Source: Ciona intestinalis
Taxonomy: Eukaryota > Chordata > Ascidiacea > Phlebobranchia > Cionidae
Assembly: GCF_000224145.3 (NCBI RefSeq)
Contig: NC_020179.2
Location: forward strand, 984,571-1,048,570
Reading direction: 5' to 3'
DNA: 64,000 nucleotides
Positions within the stretch are counted from its first letter, which is position 1. Each line of letters starts with the position of its first letter. Of the stretch, positions 46,636-58,797 are shown piece by piece. Below the pieces are notes generated by a model, which saw nothing but the letters and a program-made list of their open reading frames with translations, searched no databases and was not told the origin of the DNA. A program made the position numbers and the translations under genes.

Positions 46636-47674
46636 CAAGCATAAGACTTACACTTGAAATACTGTTCCTAGTTTGCTGGTAATCCGCATGTCACGGAAAT
46701 AGACACACAAGGAATTTGAATGGTTAAGCAGAATGCTTGAGTTATAAAAGTTAAGGTACACCGTAACAAAATATGCGTCATTTACTTGTTTTCCGTGTAA
46801 AAAAATTCAAAACATTTGGTTTTCGATTACTACAAATTTAATCAGCAGTGTAATGTACGCTAGGTCGCTATACTTGTTTACGTGTTCTCTCATTGGTCAA
46901 TTGGAGAGAAAGGGACTCTCCTGTACAAATGTTGTCATTCGCAATCGAAAACCTATCTTGTGTTACGTCATTCCTCTGACGTGTAGATGACCTCAATAAT
47001 GGTGTTTTCTTTATCAGTATGGATTATTCCATGTTTGAAGTCACGTATGCACATTTTAACTGGGAACTTTACAATAAACAAAAATATGGTTGGTGCGTAC
47101 ATTTTCAATTAAGGATATAATATATTTTATTATTATAACAAATTACAAGATTAACGTTTATATATTCTGTTCTGTTTGAGTCTTTTCGTGATCGGTACTA
47201 TTTTAAGCTATCGCAAATTTTATGGGCAAATGAAGTCGGTCAAATAAAATTACTGCGCACATAGGTCATAACGTCTGCAGAGGCCTATAAAGCGTGCAAG
47301 GTGCCGCATGCTGATTAGACTACAACGCCGCGTTTCTGCAGCGAGAGCTTTATTTGTTAGAAGTTGCTAGTACAAGCTGTTGTGTAGTATTGAGAAAGTA
47401 GATTTGTTGGCTGTAGCCACATGTTGATTAGACTTTCGTTTTATGATAACTGTTTTCAGTAGTTATAATCAGCTGTTAAAGGAAAGTTCTGTCGCAATCT
47501 ATACATCTGAATAACAAGCCAACGAAATCAACAGTGTTGACGTGCATGTATCAGCAATGAGGTAGGTGGCGGGTGTTTTTAGGCACGAGTAAAGTTGTAA
47601 ACAGACACACCCCTGGTACGCCCACCTTTATGAAGCTTTTTTTAAGCGATCTCGCCCAGAGCCATAGAAATACA

Positions 47675-48086
47675 GAGTAGTCCAACCCATTGTTACGTAA
47701 AACACAAATTGAACGGCAATTTGGGTCCAAAATAACACAGTAGGTATAGGGAAAATGTATGTTTTTCGGTAAATTGCAGAAAAATTTGGGCCTAAAAACA
47801 AATTTAAAGGTTGAAAAATGTAAAAAACATGTGTTATTTGTTTTCTGTGTCAAAAAAAGTCAAAAATTAGAATTAGAAGCGGTTGATTTTCGACATTTTA
47901 GTCATTTAATGCGGCTAAATTTATACATTTTTTCTAAAAAATGTTTGGTAAGGTAAATAGAAGCTGTTTTACACCTTCCCACAATAGGAATACACAAACA
48001 AAACTTAACAAGTTCGTTTAAACCCATTGTCAAAGTCACCACTTTTGCTCTATTTTGGACCCACATAGACGGCAGTTGGACTACTC
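47675..48086. mobile_element. 412-bp element with 12-base terminal inverted repeats
   Basis: GAGTAGTCCAAC at 47675-47686 is the exact reverse complement of GTTGGACTACTC at 48075-48086. Just inside, CCCATTGT occurs at the left end and again in the right half. Non-coding interior with a small chance frame. Probably a non-autonomous DNA transposon; single copy in this window. Confidence 0.45.
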
Positions 48087-48319
48087 GGTGTTTATACGAC
48101 TCTGATCTCGCCTTTCTGGCAGTCTAGCACTCTAGCTCAACACTCACACTTAGTGTTTAAATTTGAATGAATGTAACTTGTTTTTGCCTCTTGGCGGAGC
48201 AACGATAGTCGTTATAACACGCGTGTTCAAGAGGATGTATAATAAGGGTTATTTTTTATTACGGATCGAATTTGGCTCATTGTTTAGCGGCAGTATATTA
48301 AGGCGCGCAATATCAAGTA

Positions 48320-48513
48320 TAGTAGGGTGGGGGAAGACGGCACAGCTTTAGCACAAATTATCCAAATATCCTGATCGTGTTTTAAACAATTAACAATGGT
48401 TCATGGGAGTCGTGAAGATAAGTTTTATAATTGTTTAATTCTTCTTTGTTTACTACCAAAAGGCGCAAGAAAATAAAATAAAAAGGTGTCCCATCTTCTT
48501 CCACCCTACTATT
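48320..48513 (+). mobile_element. MITE-like element, complete
   Basis: TAGTAGGGTGGGGGAAGACG to GTGTCCCATCTTCTTCCACC. A further partial copy follows directly at about 48525-48645. Confidence 0.8.
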
Positions 48514-48784
48514 TATAGAATGGTAGGGTAAGATGGGACCTGTTTTTTTATTATTTTTTATCGTCCCATTTGGTAGTAAGCAAAGACATATTTATAGAAT
48601 TATATAAGCGTAGCCCCGCGACTTTTAAAAACCTTAACCTAGTCTACTATATACATTTTCTCGAAGACGTCGATAAATGCTGATTACTGAAATTTTACCG
48701 TGATTTGTAGACATAGTTTACAGATAACAAATTGTATAAAGCAGTTTGTAACACTGTGTATAGTAGAATTTATACATGATGTTA

Positions 48785-49080
48785 TGATGAATGTATGAAT
48801 GTAACTAGTTTATCAGCGCGTGGCCAGAAAACGACAGTGGTTATAACAGGGGTGTTCTGTTTCATACACCTCGTGTCTGCTTACGGGTTACCACGAATGT
48901 AACTTCGAGACTGCTGATTTTTTTTAATTTTGTGTGTATATGACTGAAAATTTGACCCATGGGTTGGATAAATTTGCTGTTTTTTGGCCCAGGATACAAA
49001 CGCCCCCAATGCTGGCGACGTCGAGCCTCGATCGGATATCCTCTGATGTATTAGTTCACACCAATGCCGCAGCGACACCA
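48785..49080 (-). mobile_element. SINE, nearly full length, reverse
   Basis: GATGAATGTATGAATGTAAC to GCTGGCGACGTCGAGCCTCG and the head ending ACCAATGCCGCAGCGACACC. Confidence 0.75.
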
Positions 49081-49246
49081 AAACGTGTGACTGGTATATA
49101 GTTTAAATTCCTTTTATTTCAACAAGAGTTTACTTGTATGCCACTTATAATAAATTAGCAATGTTTGACACACAGATAAAGATTCTTTATTGCACTGTTT
49201 AGGGAACATTTCAAGGTGTAGAACACAGATTATTGCAAAAAACTAT

Positions 49247-49428
49247 ATAGTATGGTGGGAGAAGATGGGACACCCTTTTCGTTCTATTTTCTCGTAAACA
49301 ACGAACATTCAAAGAATTATTAAACCGTATCTTCACGACTATCATAGACCGTTGCTAATTGTTTAAAACACGACCAGGTTGGATATATTAGGTGATAAAT
49401 GTGTCCCATCTTTCCCCACACTACTGTA
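49247..49428 (-). mobile_element. MITE-like element, complete
   Basis: AGTATGGTGGGAGAAGATGG to TGTGTCCCATCTTTCCCCAC. Confidence 0.8.
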
Positions 49429-49544
49429 TGAGTTATCTTAGAGTTATCAATATAGTATGTAAATGAAACTTTTGGTTATATATAGTGTAAGACTTTTAAT
49501 AATTGGGTATATGCTGGTTTAATCATATACTATATGCTTATTCT

Positions 49545-50186
49545 TTAGACAATTTTATCTTTATGTTTGGTTTTAGAAAATAGATTTTTCATTTTGTTTT
49601 TAACTTTATTATCGCTGCTTTGAACATGTCCATTTTCTATATAATTTTGATCAGTATTTTCATTTTTTCCTGGACTCTGCTGGTCGTCGTTGTTGTTAAC
49701 TTCGCCATTCTCGCTATAGAATTGAACATTACTAAAATCCTCTAACGGAGCATTGTCATAATCTTCTTCATCGATGCTACGCGATTTTTCTGCGGGTACC
49801 CCATTCGTATCTGTATCTCTATATAAACTGTACCGTGGCAGTGGTACTGGCTTATCTTTTTCAACCAAAATCGTTTTAGCAACACCGTCTACTAGCATTT
49901 CTTCAACGTCGAAATAGGTTAAACGTGTTTTTGGAACCGGTCGTTTTTGTAGAATCGGTATTAAAATTTCGCCAGAATCGTCTAGATCGAAATTCGAGTT
50001 GACACGAATGTACATTTGGGTTCTCGGTAGTGGTACAGCACATTCCTGGCTAAGCAGTATGTTTTCTTCGGTGGACCGACGAGCTAGCCTTGACTTTACT
50101 TGCGCTGCTCCCTTTGCTGCTTTTTGTTTCCAAGTTAACAAAACTTCAGAAGATCCTTTTCCGTTTTTAGTAGATTTGTCAGCCAT
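49545..50186 (-). CDS. Unknown 213-residue protein with repeated VPxxR...Y motifs
   Basis: Single-exon frame, hydrophilic, no signal peptide or membrane segment. The N-terminus is basic (MADKSTKNGKGSSEVLLTWK). The centre has three similar proline motifs each closely followed by tyrosine: AVPLPRTQMY, PVPKTRLTY and PVPLPRYSLY. Then comes an acidic Asn/Asp/Glu-rich part and a basic lysine-rich end (KVKNKMKNLFSKTKHKDK). The proline motifs look like SH3-domain ligands (PVPLPR fits PxxxPR), and the tyrosines could be phospho-sites, so an adaptor or scaffold role is conceivable. This is inference from motifs; no family recognised. The biased but non-repetitive composition and good ATG context (AAAATGG) support a real gene. 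It lies downstream of the PIM kinase on the same strand. Confidence 0.65.
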   Translation of the reverse strand: MADKSTKNGKGSSEVLLTWKQKAAKGAAQVKSRLARRSTEENILLSQECAVPLPRTQMYIRVNSNFDLDDSGEILIPILQKRPVPKTRLTYFDVEEMLVDGVAKTILVEKDKPVPLPRYSLYRDTDTNGVPAEKSRSIDEEDYDNAPLEDFSNVQFYSENGEVNNNDDQQSPGKNENTDQNYIENGHVQSSDNKVKNKMKNLFSKTKHKDKIV

Positions 50187-51709
50187 TTTACTTTTAGTCT
50201 CTTTTTCCGCTTTGTAATCCAGAGTGCAATACCCTTACACCTAATTTATAATTCAATTCTATATACTGCTGCAATAAATTATATGAGCCTATACAAATCT
50301 TACCGTATTACGTTTACGTAGTTGTAAAATCGATTGCATTTTATATCGTTATAGCTTCATACACAGACCTAGGATTAATTACAATACGAACTTGCTACTT
50401 TCGTTTTCTAAAAAACAACTCTGGTCTAGCCAGATTAAGTAACTTATTAAACTTGTTCGTTGACAAATAAACTCTTGCCTGCGGTTGCGAGTATAATTTA
50501 CAACTCAATCTAACCGGTATAATTACTTATATGGTTTGTACTGTGTACATATTGACTAATAACGTGGTATGCATTTGCATAATAGTTTTGGGGCAAGAAT
50601 GTGTGACCCTATATTCGTTTTTTTTTCTCAAAATAGCATAGTATCCACGTTAAATCGTATGTTTGTAGGTTACTATGGTGGAATACATACGTGTAATCAA
50701 AATGGTTACTAGGTGGGTATATTAAGGTTACTATATTAAATACATACGTTTATTCGAATATATTTTGATCTTTCGCGTAAATGACAATTTGTTTTTCTTG
50801 GCAAGAGTTGGCCGGTTTCCAAAGTAACATTTACCCGAGTCTGAAAAATGAAGATGAGAATTGTGGCTAAACTTGTGCATGCTAATGCGATATTCACCAC
50901 ACTGAGCTGTACAATACGCATTTTACATTTTACTTTCCTTCTACATTTTACTTTCCTCCAACAAAGCCCATATATGCCCAATCATTAGAGCTATGCTTTC
51001 TTGTATGTTGGTGTACCGTCTCATATATGCTGTATTTTTGCACTTCTCAATTAACAAACTTTTAATCCGCGTTATATGTTGTTAGCCTTATTACTGCCAT
51101 ATTTCCAGTTACATTTCTCGCTTCGTTAGTTTAACATTAAGTTTGTTTGCATGTTTGTCTATAACTAACAAATAATGTTTACAATCGCTGTTATCAAATA
51201 CTGCAGTTCTGATTCTTAATTCCATTTGACCCCAAATTAATGATTACACAATCTCTATTAAACGTTTACTCATCTTACTGATTATGTAAATAAATACACC
51301 AGTTTTGTATATTGTTCAAAAATTGCTTTATTTTGAAGCCTTTTGACGGATTGCACTTTTAAAGGATTTTTCTTATAACTAAACAGTATAAATACGATAA
51401 AACTGAAGTATTTTTATCCTTCCAGATAAACAGGGTTCATGTCTGTAGATCGAATGACCGCAACCGCTCTGCATCACTTGTACACACAACTTTACCCCAC
51501 GGTATTGGTTTTGTGCAAATTTCTTGCTAAAACGCCGCCATTTTGAACTCAGTTCTTCACTGGTCATCGATGTGTTCGCACAGTGCGTGTAATCGAGGTA
51601 CTATATTTTCTCTGCCGTAAATCACTTTCAAAAGAAGCCACTGTGGTAGCGTTTCTCATCGGCGCTAATTTTAGATTCTTTCATCGCTAGATGTCGGTGT
51701 GGAGAAGCA
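50187..51709. other. Intergenic between the unknown gene and the PIM gene
   Basis: Upstream region of the 213-residue gene and 3' end of the PIM transcript. No other exon recognised. A small minus frame at 51379-51567 lies in the probable PIM 3' UTR. Confidence 0.45.
51327..51332 (-). promoter_or_regulatory. Poly(A) signal candidate of the PIM-like gene
   Basis: AATAAA on the minus strand about 380 bases after the kinase stop codon. Confidence 0.5.
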
Positions 51710-54700
51710 TCACCTACGCAATGTCACCCATGGATGTTGCAAAATCTCATTTATGTTTGGCCTGGATTCTGGATTAACTGCCAACATCCAAGAAATGAGG
51801 TGTTTGGCTTCGGAGCTCAGAGAGACCTAATGGGTAAGGAAACTGTTAAGTGGTATAACTGTGTAAAGTATATTAGTGGGTCGTTATGTACATTTAAAAT
51901 TTATATCCTGCCATTTAGATGTGTAGTGACGCACATTGTAAAAATGATAATTAAACATTGTAAATACAAACATTATCCTGGATACTTTAAACTCTGAGTA
52001 GCAATACAGAAAGCATGTTAGGGGCAGTTGCTTTAACCCATCTTTCTTTTGGGTTGTCTAAGTTGTCATTTAAATAAAATTACAACTCATTAAGTTGCAT
52101 ATGTGCTAACTCGTAAGCGGACACGAGGTGTGTGAAACATAACACCAGTGTTATAACGCCTGCCGTTGCCCAACGAGAATAAATAAGTTACGTTTGTTTA
52201 CAAAGTTAACAACAGCTTAAAAATACTTTAATACCTTGAACTCCAATTTTCCTTGGCCAATTTTTTGCTTTGATTTGAACGGTATTTCTCCACAGAGCAT
52301 ATCATACAATAGAACTCCCATAGACCATATTGCTGCTGTTTTGCCTTTATAATAATGCTGAAAAAACACGAGTTCATATTAGAAATGACCAGGACAAGTC
52401 TACAATACTGAAACACATTCTACAACACATATATAGTTGTACATATTTTCTGAAGAGCAAAAGTGGGTAAAATGGGACATGTTTTCATTCATTTTTCTTG
52501 ATTTTGTAGTAAACCAAGCGTATTTAAAGAACCGTTTAACCGTAGTCCGACGACTCTTTTTTTGTTTAAAACACATACGACTGTCCAATTAGGAAATAAT
52601 AATATCTGTAATAGCATTGTTTTCATTTTCATTTTATGAGGTATACTACATGTGTTATGTACAGCAGTAATGACTGGTGTACCAATATAAAAACAACCAT
52701 AAAACAACGCCCTTTTAGAGTCGATGAACTACGTTATATTATTCCTTAAATAATTTTTGTTTACCACCAAACTAGTATAGAAAATAAAAACCTGCCCAAT
52801 CTTATTCTATTAGTTAATTTAAAGCTACGCCGTGTTACATAGAAAATTGGACATCTGTAAAACTGTTATGCAACCTTTTCATAAATCAATATATATTTTA
52901 AAATCTGTTTAATACCTGATTGAACCATTCCGGAGGGTAAAATTCAGGTGTACCGCTGAAGTCTTTGTATTGATTTTCATGCAGCAGAGTCCCGCAGCCA
53001 AAATCTATCAACTTTGACTCTCCAGTATCACGGTTAAGCACGATATTCTCGTCTTTTATATCACGATGGACAACACCCCGTGCGTGTATGTGATGCACTG
53101 CAGAAACGACCTGAAATTGAAAAAAAAATAAATATATATATAGTAGGGTGGGAAAGATGGGATACCTTTAGCACATAATATCTAATAATCCTGATCGTGT
53201 TTTAAACAATTAATAACGGTCTATGGGAGTCGTTAGGATACGGTTTTATAACTCACTAAATTTTCGTTGTTTACTTGCAAATGGGTCGAGAAAATAGAAC
53301 GAAAAAGTGTCCCATCTTCCCCCCATCCTACAATATAAAGTATACAATGGGATTCGGTGATATATATCGTTATCATCGAAAGCACAATTTTCCTAATCCT
53401 GTTTCAAACAATTAACAACGCTGTTTTAAAGTCGCTGGGACCAGTTATACACTCAACATAAGTTTTAGTACTTTCCATTCACGGTTAAAAAAATAACACC
53501 GGTGTAATATTATGTCCTGCGTTTAATATTTCATCTTCATTTACCTGTCTAAATATCATGCATGCTTCTTTTTCAGTCATTCGACCGACTTCACGAATGT
53601 AATCAAAGAGGTCAACCGAGTTCTTTGGTCGCTCAAGCACAAGAATAAAGGAGTCAAGGCACTCATACCAGTCAAGCAGTTTAATAACCCCGTGATGACC
53701 ATTTACTCTGCGAATTACAATACCAATAAGGTAAGGTAATATATGCAATAAATTTAAACACATATATAGTAGGGCGGGAAAAATGGGACATTTTAAAGAA
53801 AAACATGTCCCTCTATACCCCACCCTACTATATACAATACATTTTAAAGTAGTGTGATTTAAATGATACTATAGTTATGTTGCAGTATAAAAAATCTTAC
53901 AAACCAAAGCCGTAGTGTGTTTCGCATGTACATCGTACCTGCTATTGTGTGAACCATTTATATGTAATGTTATACACAATGCGCTTAATAAGCAGCTATT
54001 TTGCAGCAGGCAGCCATTTTCTGCGGTGACATTTTGCGCAATATGAGAGAATTATATCTTACTAAAGGCACTTAGACGCGACATATAGGCCACGAATTAT
54101 AATACTGCACTCGGCCGAACCAGTAGCACGGATAATTAGTAATTTTAGCTCCGGGTCTTTATACCGCAGATGTCTCAATGGTTCTAAATTCCGCACAACA
54201 ACACGTGTCAACAGCCGTTATAAACCATTCCGTCGCTCCCGCCCTGATAACTTATAAGTCCTTACAGTTGCTTGCTATTATAGCGCCTTTGATCCCATTA
54301 AAAGGGTGTCTTCCGTCGTTACAGCATACACGTATCTCGACGCTTTTAGAACGCCTTGCACCCATAGTCACACTACAGTTAATTGAACTGTTTGATTTAT
54401 AGCGTTCAACTTTGTCACTTTACACGGTCACGGGTACTTACCGAATCATTAGCCCGATTTCTTGCGGCACACTCCGTCCGTAAATCTTCTCCCATCTTTT
54501 TACTTTTTCCCGCATGATCCTCTTAATGGCAACTGGCTGCGAGTCGCCAATTCTGATGCCAGAATACACCATACCCCCACCGCCAACGCCAATTATTCCG
54601 TAAACCTCATACATTTCAAGAAAAGATTTTCTAAAAATGAAAACGCTACGTTTAGTATAATTGTTTTGGCACAAATTGACCTATTAGGTATTTTGTCTAT

Positions 54701-56009
54701 ATTTTATCTTCATACTATAGTAGGGTGGGGTAAGATGGACATTGTTTTATTCTCCTTTCTCGTTCGAATTGGCGATAAACAAATAATATTTAGAGAATTA
54801 TCACCGTATATCCTTACCACTCTAAAAGAGCTGTCAAAAACACGATTAAGAAATATGAGATATTTTGTGCCAACGGTGTCCATCTTACCCCACCTTATTA
54901 TACACTTCAATCGGTATCTATTTATTCAAAATAAGTTTGACAAAAAATTATATTGCTCACTTTTTCGATGCGGATTCTTTTGCTAATTTTGCGGCGTTTA
55001 TTGCGTCCGAAGTCGGGGTAGTATTGTTCGCATGAGCAAATCTTAATTTTGACTGAGTGTCTTCAGCAGATGCGGGGACCAGTTTTTTTGAATCACTTCT
55101 GTCATTATGAATATTTGAGCCGAAAAGCTTCGAATCGTTGTTAGTTTTCGAAGCAAGGGCTCCTTTAGCGCGGGAATGTAAAGCCAAACTGTTAGATTTA
55201 TAACTATTTTTGAGAGTCGTATGATGTTCCACTTCCATAGCCTCATTGTTTACATTCCGTGTCTCCAACCTTGTACTCAAAGCGTTGTTTATCGTTTTCT
55301 GAAACCGATATATTTTGCTCTGAACATTTTGCAACTCGTTTGACCCTTTTTGCTTCTGAGGTTGGTCTGCCCAAGGCCGAGAATTCTTCCAGTTCAGATA
55401 TTGGCTTTGAACCGCTTGGTCCACCGCCTGTTTAACTTTGCTTGTTTTGTCCAAGGTCTCATCTCGGTGCCTGCAACGCGACCTAGACTGTTTTTCCGTG
55501 GGCAAAGTCTTGGAGTCACTCGTCACGTTGATAGGTTTACCTTGGTTAACAATAACGCTTCCTGGGGCCGAGGATGGCGACATCTCGCGGCCGCTTGAAG
55601 ACGAACTTGGGTGATCAGAAACTACAGAATTAGGATTCATCTTTTGAGCAAATCCTGGTTTTGGTCGGTTTTGTGAATTTCCCTTTTTATCTGCTCTAGT
55701 TCTTCGTTCTACATAGCAGCTACTATCGTTATCCGACGTCGTCGAGCTCGTAAATGCATTACACATGTTGCCAACGTAGTTCTGTAGTGCTGCTCCGTAT
55801 CCTGGGATTGTGCTACCATACCCCGAGACCCCTAACACAGCATATGATGCTTCGGCACATAACCTTCTACTTATAGTCGTAGAAATGTATTGGTTTTCTG
55901 GCCTCATATTATTATTGCTTTGGTGCGACAGTTGGCTTGGTAATTTCCCATGCAGGTTATTATGACTTATTAAATCAGACGTCGGCATGGACGCAATGGT
56001 GCAGTACAT
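51710..56009 (-). CDS. PIM: PIM-family serine/threonine kinase with long N-terminal extension
   Basis: Six in-phase exons on the minus strand: 56009-54961, 54630-54442, 53707-53545, 53110-52916, 52357-52235, 51826-51710; 611 residues. The kinase domain spans about 357-605. It has the Gly-loop GVGGGGMVYSG, VAIK (Lys386), the PIM-specific hinge VLERPKNSVDLFDYI, the catalytic loop VVHRDIKDEN (Asp484), IDFG (Asp503), the activation segment GTPEFYPPEW, AAIWSMGVLLYDMLCGEIPF, and the end of the C-lobe NPESRPNINEILQHPW. The ERP hinge and HRDIKDEN are diagnostic of PIM kinases, which are constitutively active survival and growth kinases. Vertebrate PIMs have only a few dozen residues before the kinase; here exon 1 encodes about 350, rich in Ser, Asn, Gln, Lys, with no domain I recognise. 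Exon 1 ends at AAAAA|GTGAGC. The ATG at 56009 is the first in frame; later Met codons exist. Confidence 0.9.
52020..52192 (+). mobile_element. SINE body, PIM intron 5
   Basis: GGCAGTTGCTTTAACCCATC, CGTAAGCGGACACGAGGTGT and GAATAAATAAGTTACG. Confidence 0.65.
53141..53335 (+). mobile_element. MITE-like element, complete, PIM intron 3
   Basis: AGTAGGGTGGGAAAGATGGG to GTGTCCCATCTTCCCCCCAT. Confidence 0.85.
53763..53833. mobile_element. 71-bp internally deleted MITE (near-perfect hairpin), PIM intron 2
   Basis: Only the two ends are left: ATATATAGTAGGGCGGGAAA on the left and ACCCCACCCTACTATATA on the right, joined by a short A-rich centre, still flanked by TATA. Confidence 0.8.
54717..54901 (-). 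mobile_element. MITE-like element, second subtype, PIM intron 1
   Basis: AGTAGGGTGGGGTAAGATGG to GTGTCCATCTTACCCCACCT, with the interior of the 12412 copy. Confidence 0.85.
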
Positions 56010-57433
56010 TTCCGTCTTAAGTAAAATAATCTGTTAAAAAAATAATTCACGTCATTATAAAAACACGTCGGTAAAGCGAGAGAGAAAAACTAAATTTCTA
56101 AATAGCATTTTCCATTGGGCTAATGCAATAGCAATACTGCCTAACACGCTACGGCATTTTCAAACGATATATTGCTGTCGTAAGTACATTGACACTAGCT
56201 CTAATGGCTGTCAAAATCCTAATGACGTATATGTTACGTAGCTCGGGGGAAAGTCGCGTCGCAATTTAAAAGCCGGATTTGGCCCTAACTTATTTTTATG
56301 GATCTACACAACTGCTTTAATGCCATACCATATACACACAACTCTGATATACAGTCTGACTATGTCCCTGATAGTGACATCAAATCGTCGCTTTCTGTTA
56401 CGATATTTTCGACTGAATTTTTGTTTAGTACCACGAAGGCTGCAGTTTACGTAATTACGAACACAGTTTAATAGAAGCTGCGCATTATGTAACTAAATGG
56501 ACTATAATTGCTAGGTATACGTCATAGCTATAGAGAAAATCGTGCTGTCTGACCCATCAGGCTGCTTCCATCTGTACATCAGTGTTTATAGACCTAGCAT
56601 GTAATTAAACCAACGTTTCGGATCGATGATATACTGTACCGGCATGCAGCATAATGTCAACTGAAGATAACACGGTCTATGCTGCTTTAACCTATGTAGT
56701 ATATGCTACATGTCCGTAAAGAAAAAGACGAGTATAAGTCTGCGGTTTCTTTCTCTCGGAAATGCGGTCTGGTCAAAAACATACCGCAATGATTAAGCCT
56801 CCATTAGAAAATCAACTACCCACGCGTACATACGTTTTAATGACTAAAGAGGCTCCTCAATTTGAAAACCGCGTGTGGGTCTACTTTCGTCCAACTACTT
56901 TTATGACTAATTGCACAGGACACGTCCCTTTCCACGGTAGGAGCATTAGAAGGGACGGGCACTGTAGGGGATCTGTCACTAGTATTCTAACTTTACGCCT
57001 TTTGTCTTACTATCCCCGTAGTCAATTGTATTAGAAGCAGTTACGCCTTTTTCCTTGCGTGTACGGCTGCAACTGCGAACCAGCGACGGTTACAAAACAG
57101 GCGATAGTTTCGTAGCCAATAGCGCAATCTTGAACGTGTTATCGCCAAATTTGAATGTTGTTCTTTGCTAATTCGACGCAAAGAGTCCCAACATACATTC
57201 TATGCTCAATGTGCTCTTATCCCGCAAAGTTAACATGTAAAAAAAAATTAACTTAAATTTTAAAACGTAAATAATTCTGACGCGTAGTGTAAATAATCCA
57301 GTCGAAACCACGATCGATTTATTTATTGGGGCAAAACTAACGATATCTGTATATTGATTAAGCTACGAATATAGACCGGCACTGTTTAAACACGGCCCAA
57401 TCAAATACGAGCTTCTGTTTAGTCCTATAACTG

Positions 57434-57620
57434 TATAGTAGGTTGGGGGAGATGGGACACCTTTTTATTATAATTTCTCGTCCCATTTAGTGATAAACAA
57501 AGAATTTTTAAAGAATTTTAAAAAACCGTATCCTGAGGACTCGCATAGACCGTTGTTAATTGTTAAAAACATTATCAGGATATTTGAATGTTATGTCGTA
57601 CCTTACCCTACAGTACCATA
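57434..57620 (-). mobile_element. MITE-like element
   Basis: AGTAGGTTGGGGGAGATGGG start, reverse interior; the far end is eroded (CCTTACCCTACAGTACCATA). Confidence 0.75.
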
Positions 57621-58036
57621 TAGGGTGTATACCCAAATATTATATAAGATATTCAGATACGGGTAAGTATACGCATTCAGGTGCATAGGCAATACAGCAG
57701 GTCTTTGGAGCATAATGACTTCGTTCAACAGGCAATCACTTCTAATGCGATGCATTGTGGTTTACTGCAGTTAATCGATTCTGGTCTGTATTTTGCTCAC
57801 TCAAATAGTTCTCTCGGGACAAACCGGATTAATCCGGATCGATGTACGTTCGACCAGATTCCACTCGTCTGTTTCCCGAGCTACAACGCAACAACGACCG
57901 CCCGACGCACGCAAGTTTTATACCGGGAATTAATAGACTTTTTAATCAGACTTTTTAATGAGCGCTTTTAAAACGGCGTATTGATTATAGATGTTGGTTT
58001 ACCGTTACGCAGCGGTGTGCGTTATGTTGTATATAT

Positions 58037-58235
58037 AGAATAGGGTGGGGAAAGACGAGACACTTTTTAAACAATATCCAAAAATTTTAATCGTGTTTTA
58101 AACAATTATCATCGGTCTATGGGAGTCGTAAGCATACGGTTTTATATTTCTTTGAATGTTCTTTGTTTACTACCAAATGGGTCCAAAGTATATAGGGTGA
58201 AAAAGTGTCACGTCTTTCCCTGCCCTACTACATAG
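58037..58235 (+). mobile_element. MITE-like element, complete
   Basis: GAATAGGGTGGGGAAAGACG to GTGTCACGTCTTTCCCTGCC. Confidence 0.8.
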
Positions 58236-58599
58236 TGCTATCGGTATATGGATACCGTTAGCAAACAATGTCATATATACATTTTCTAATCGTGGTTTGA
58301 AAACAAACAGCCTTTTACTTCTAAGTACTGTATTGTCATATTTCAAAACCATGGCATTCGAACAATACTTGAATTTAACTGTAGCGCTGTTTTCCTACAT
58401 GCTGCATTGTATATTATAGATATTATGTTAAAAGTACGAAACACATCCTATAGCGTCTTAATTGTGAACTAACAACGCTTTTTTACGAAAAGGTAATTAA
58501 ATGAAATGATATAAAAAAGATATTTGCCACGGTGTAAATAGTAAGTAGCATCGTGTGGCAATTTTGTTTGCAAAAGCGATTACTCAATACCCAAATAGA

Positions 58600-58797
58600 T
58601 AGTAGGTTTTGATAAGATGGTTTATATATTTATTTTTTTATCGATCCATTTTGTAGTAAAAAGGAATATTTACAGAATCCTACACCCCGTATCCTTACGA
58701 ATTGAAAACAGCGTTGGTAGTTGACGGTCAGGAAACATTCGATAATATAGTTACATATATCCCATATTACCCCACAGTTACTCCCATCTCACCCCAC
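58600..58797 (-). mobile_element. MITE-like element, degenerate
   Basis: AGTAGGTTTTGATAAGATGG, reverse interior (ATCGATCCATTTTGTAGTAA), end near TCCCATCTCACCCCACAG. Confidence 0.65.

Larger units (their letters stand above)
46636..49544. other. Gene-poor, repeat-rich stretch
   Basis: No credible coding exon. Contains a 412-bp inverted-end element (47675-48086), a SINE tail fragment (about 48160-48235), MITEs at 48320-48513, 48525-48645 and 49247-49428, and a nearly full SINE (48785-49080). The first kilobase holds nothing I can name. Confidence 0.5.

Noticed and set aside
45965..46682. Long open frames of up to 225 residues
   Set aside because: They run through the 500-N gap; nearly all residues are unknown, so there is no coding evidence.
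51379..51567. 62-residue minus-strand frame after the PIM stop
   Set aside because: Lies between the kinase stop and its poly(A) signal; probably 3' UTR.
54462..54986. 174-residue plus-strand frame
   Set aside because: It runs antisense through PIM exon 2 and a MITE; no domain or splice logic.
56762..57034. 90-residue plus-strand frame between PIM and the ZP gene
   Set aside because: No motif, signal peptide or conserved feature; length is within chance expectation.
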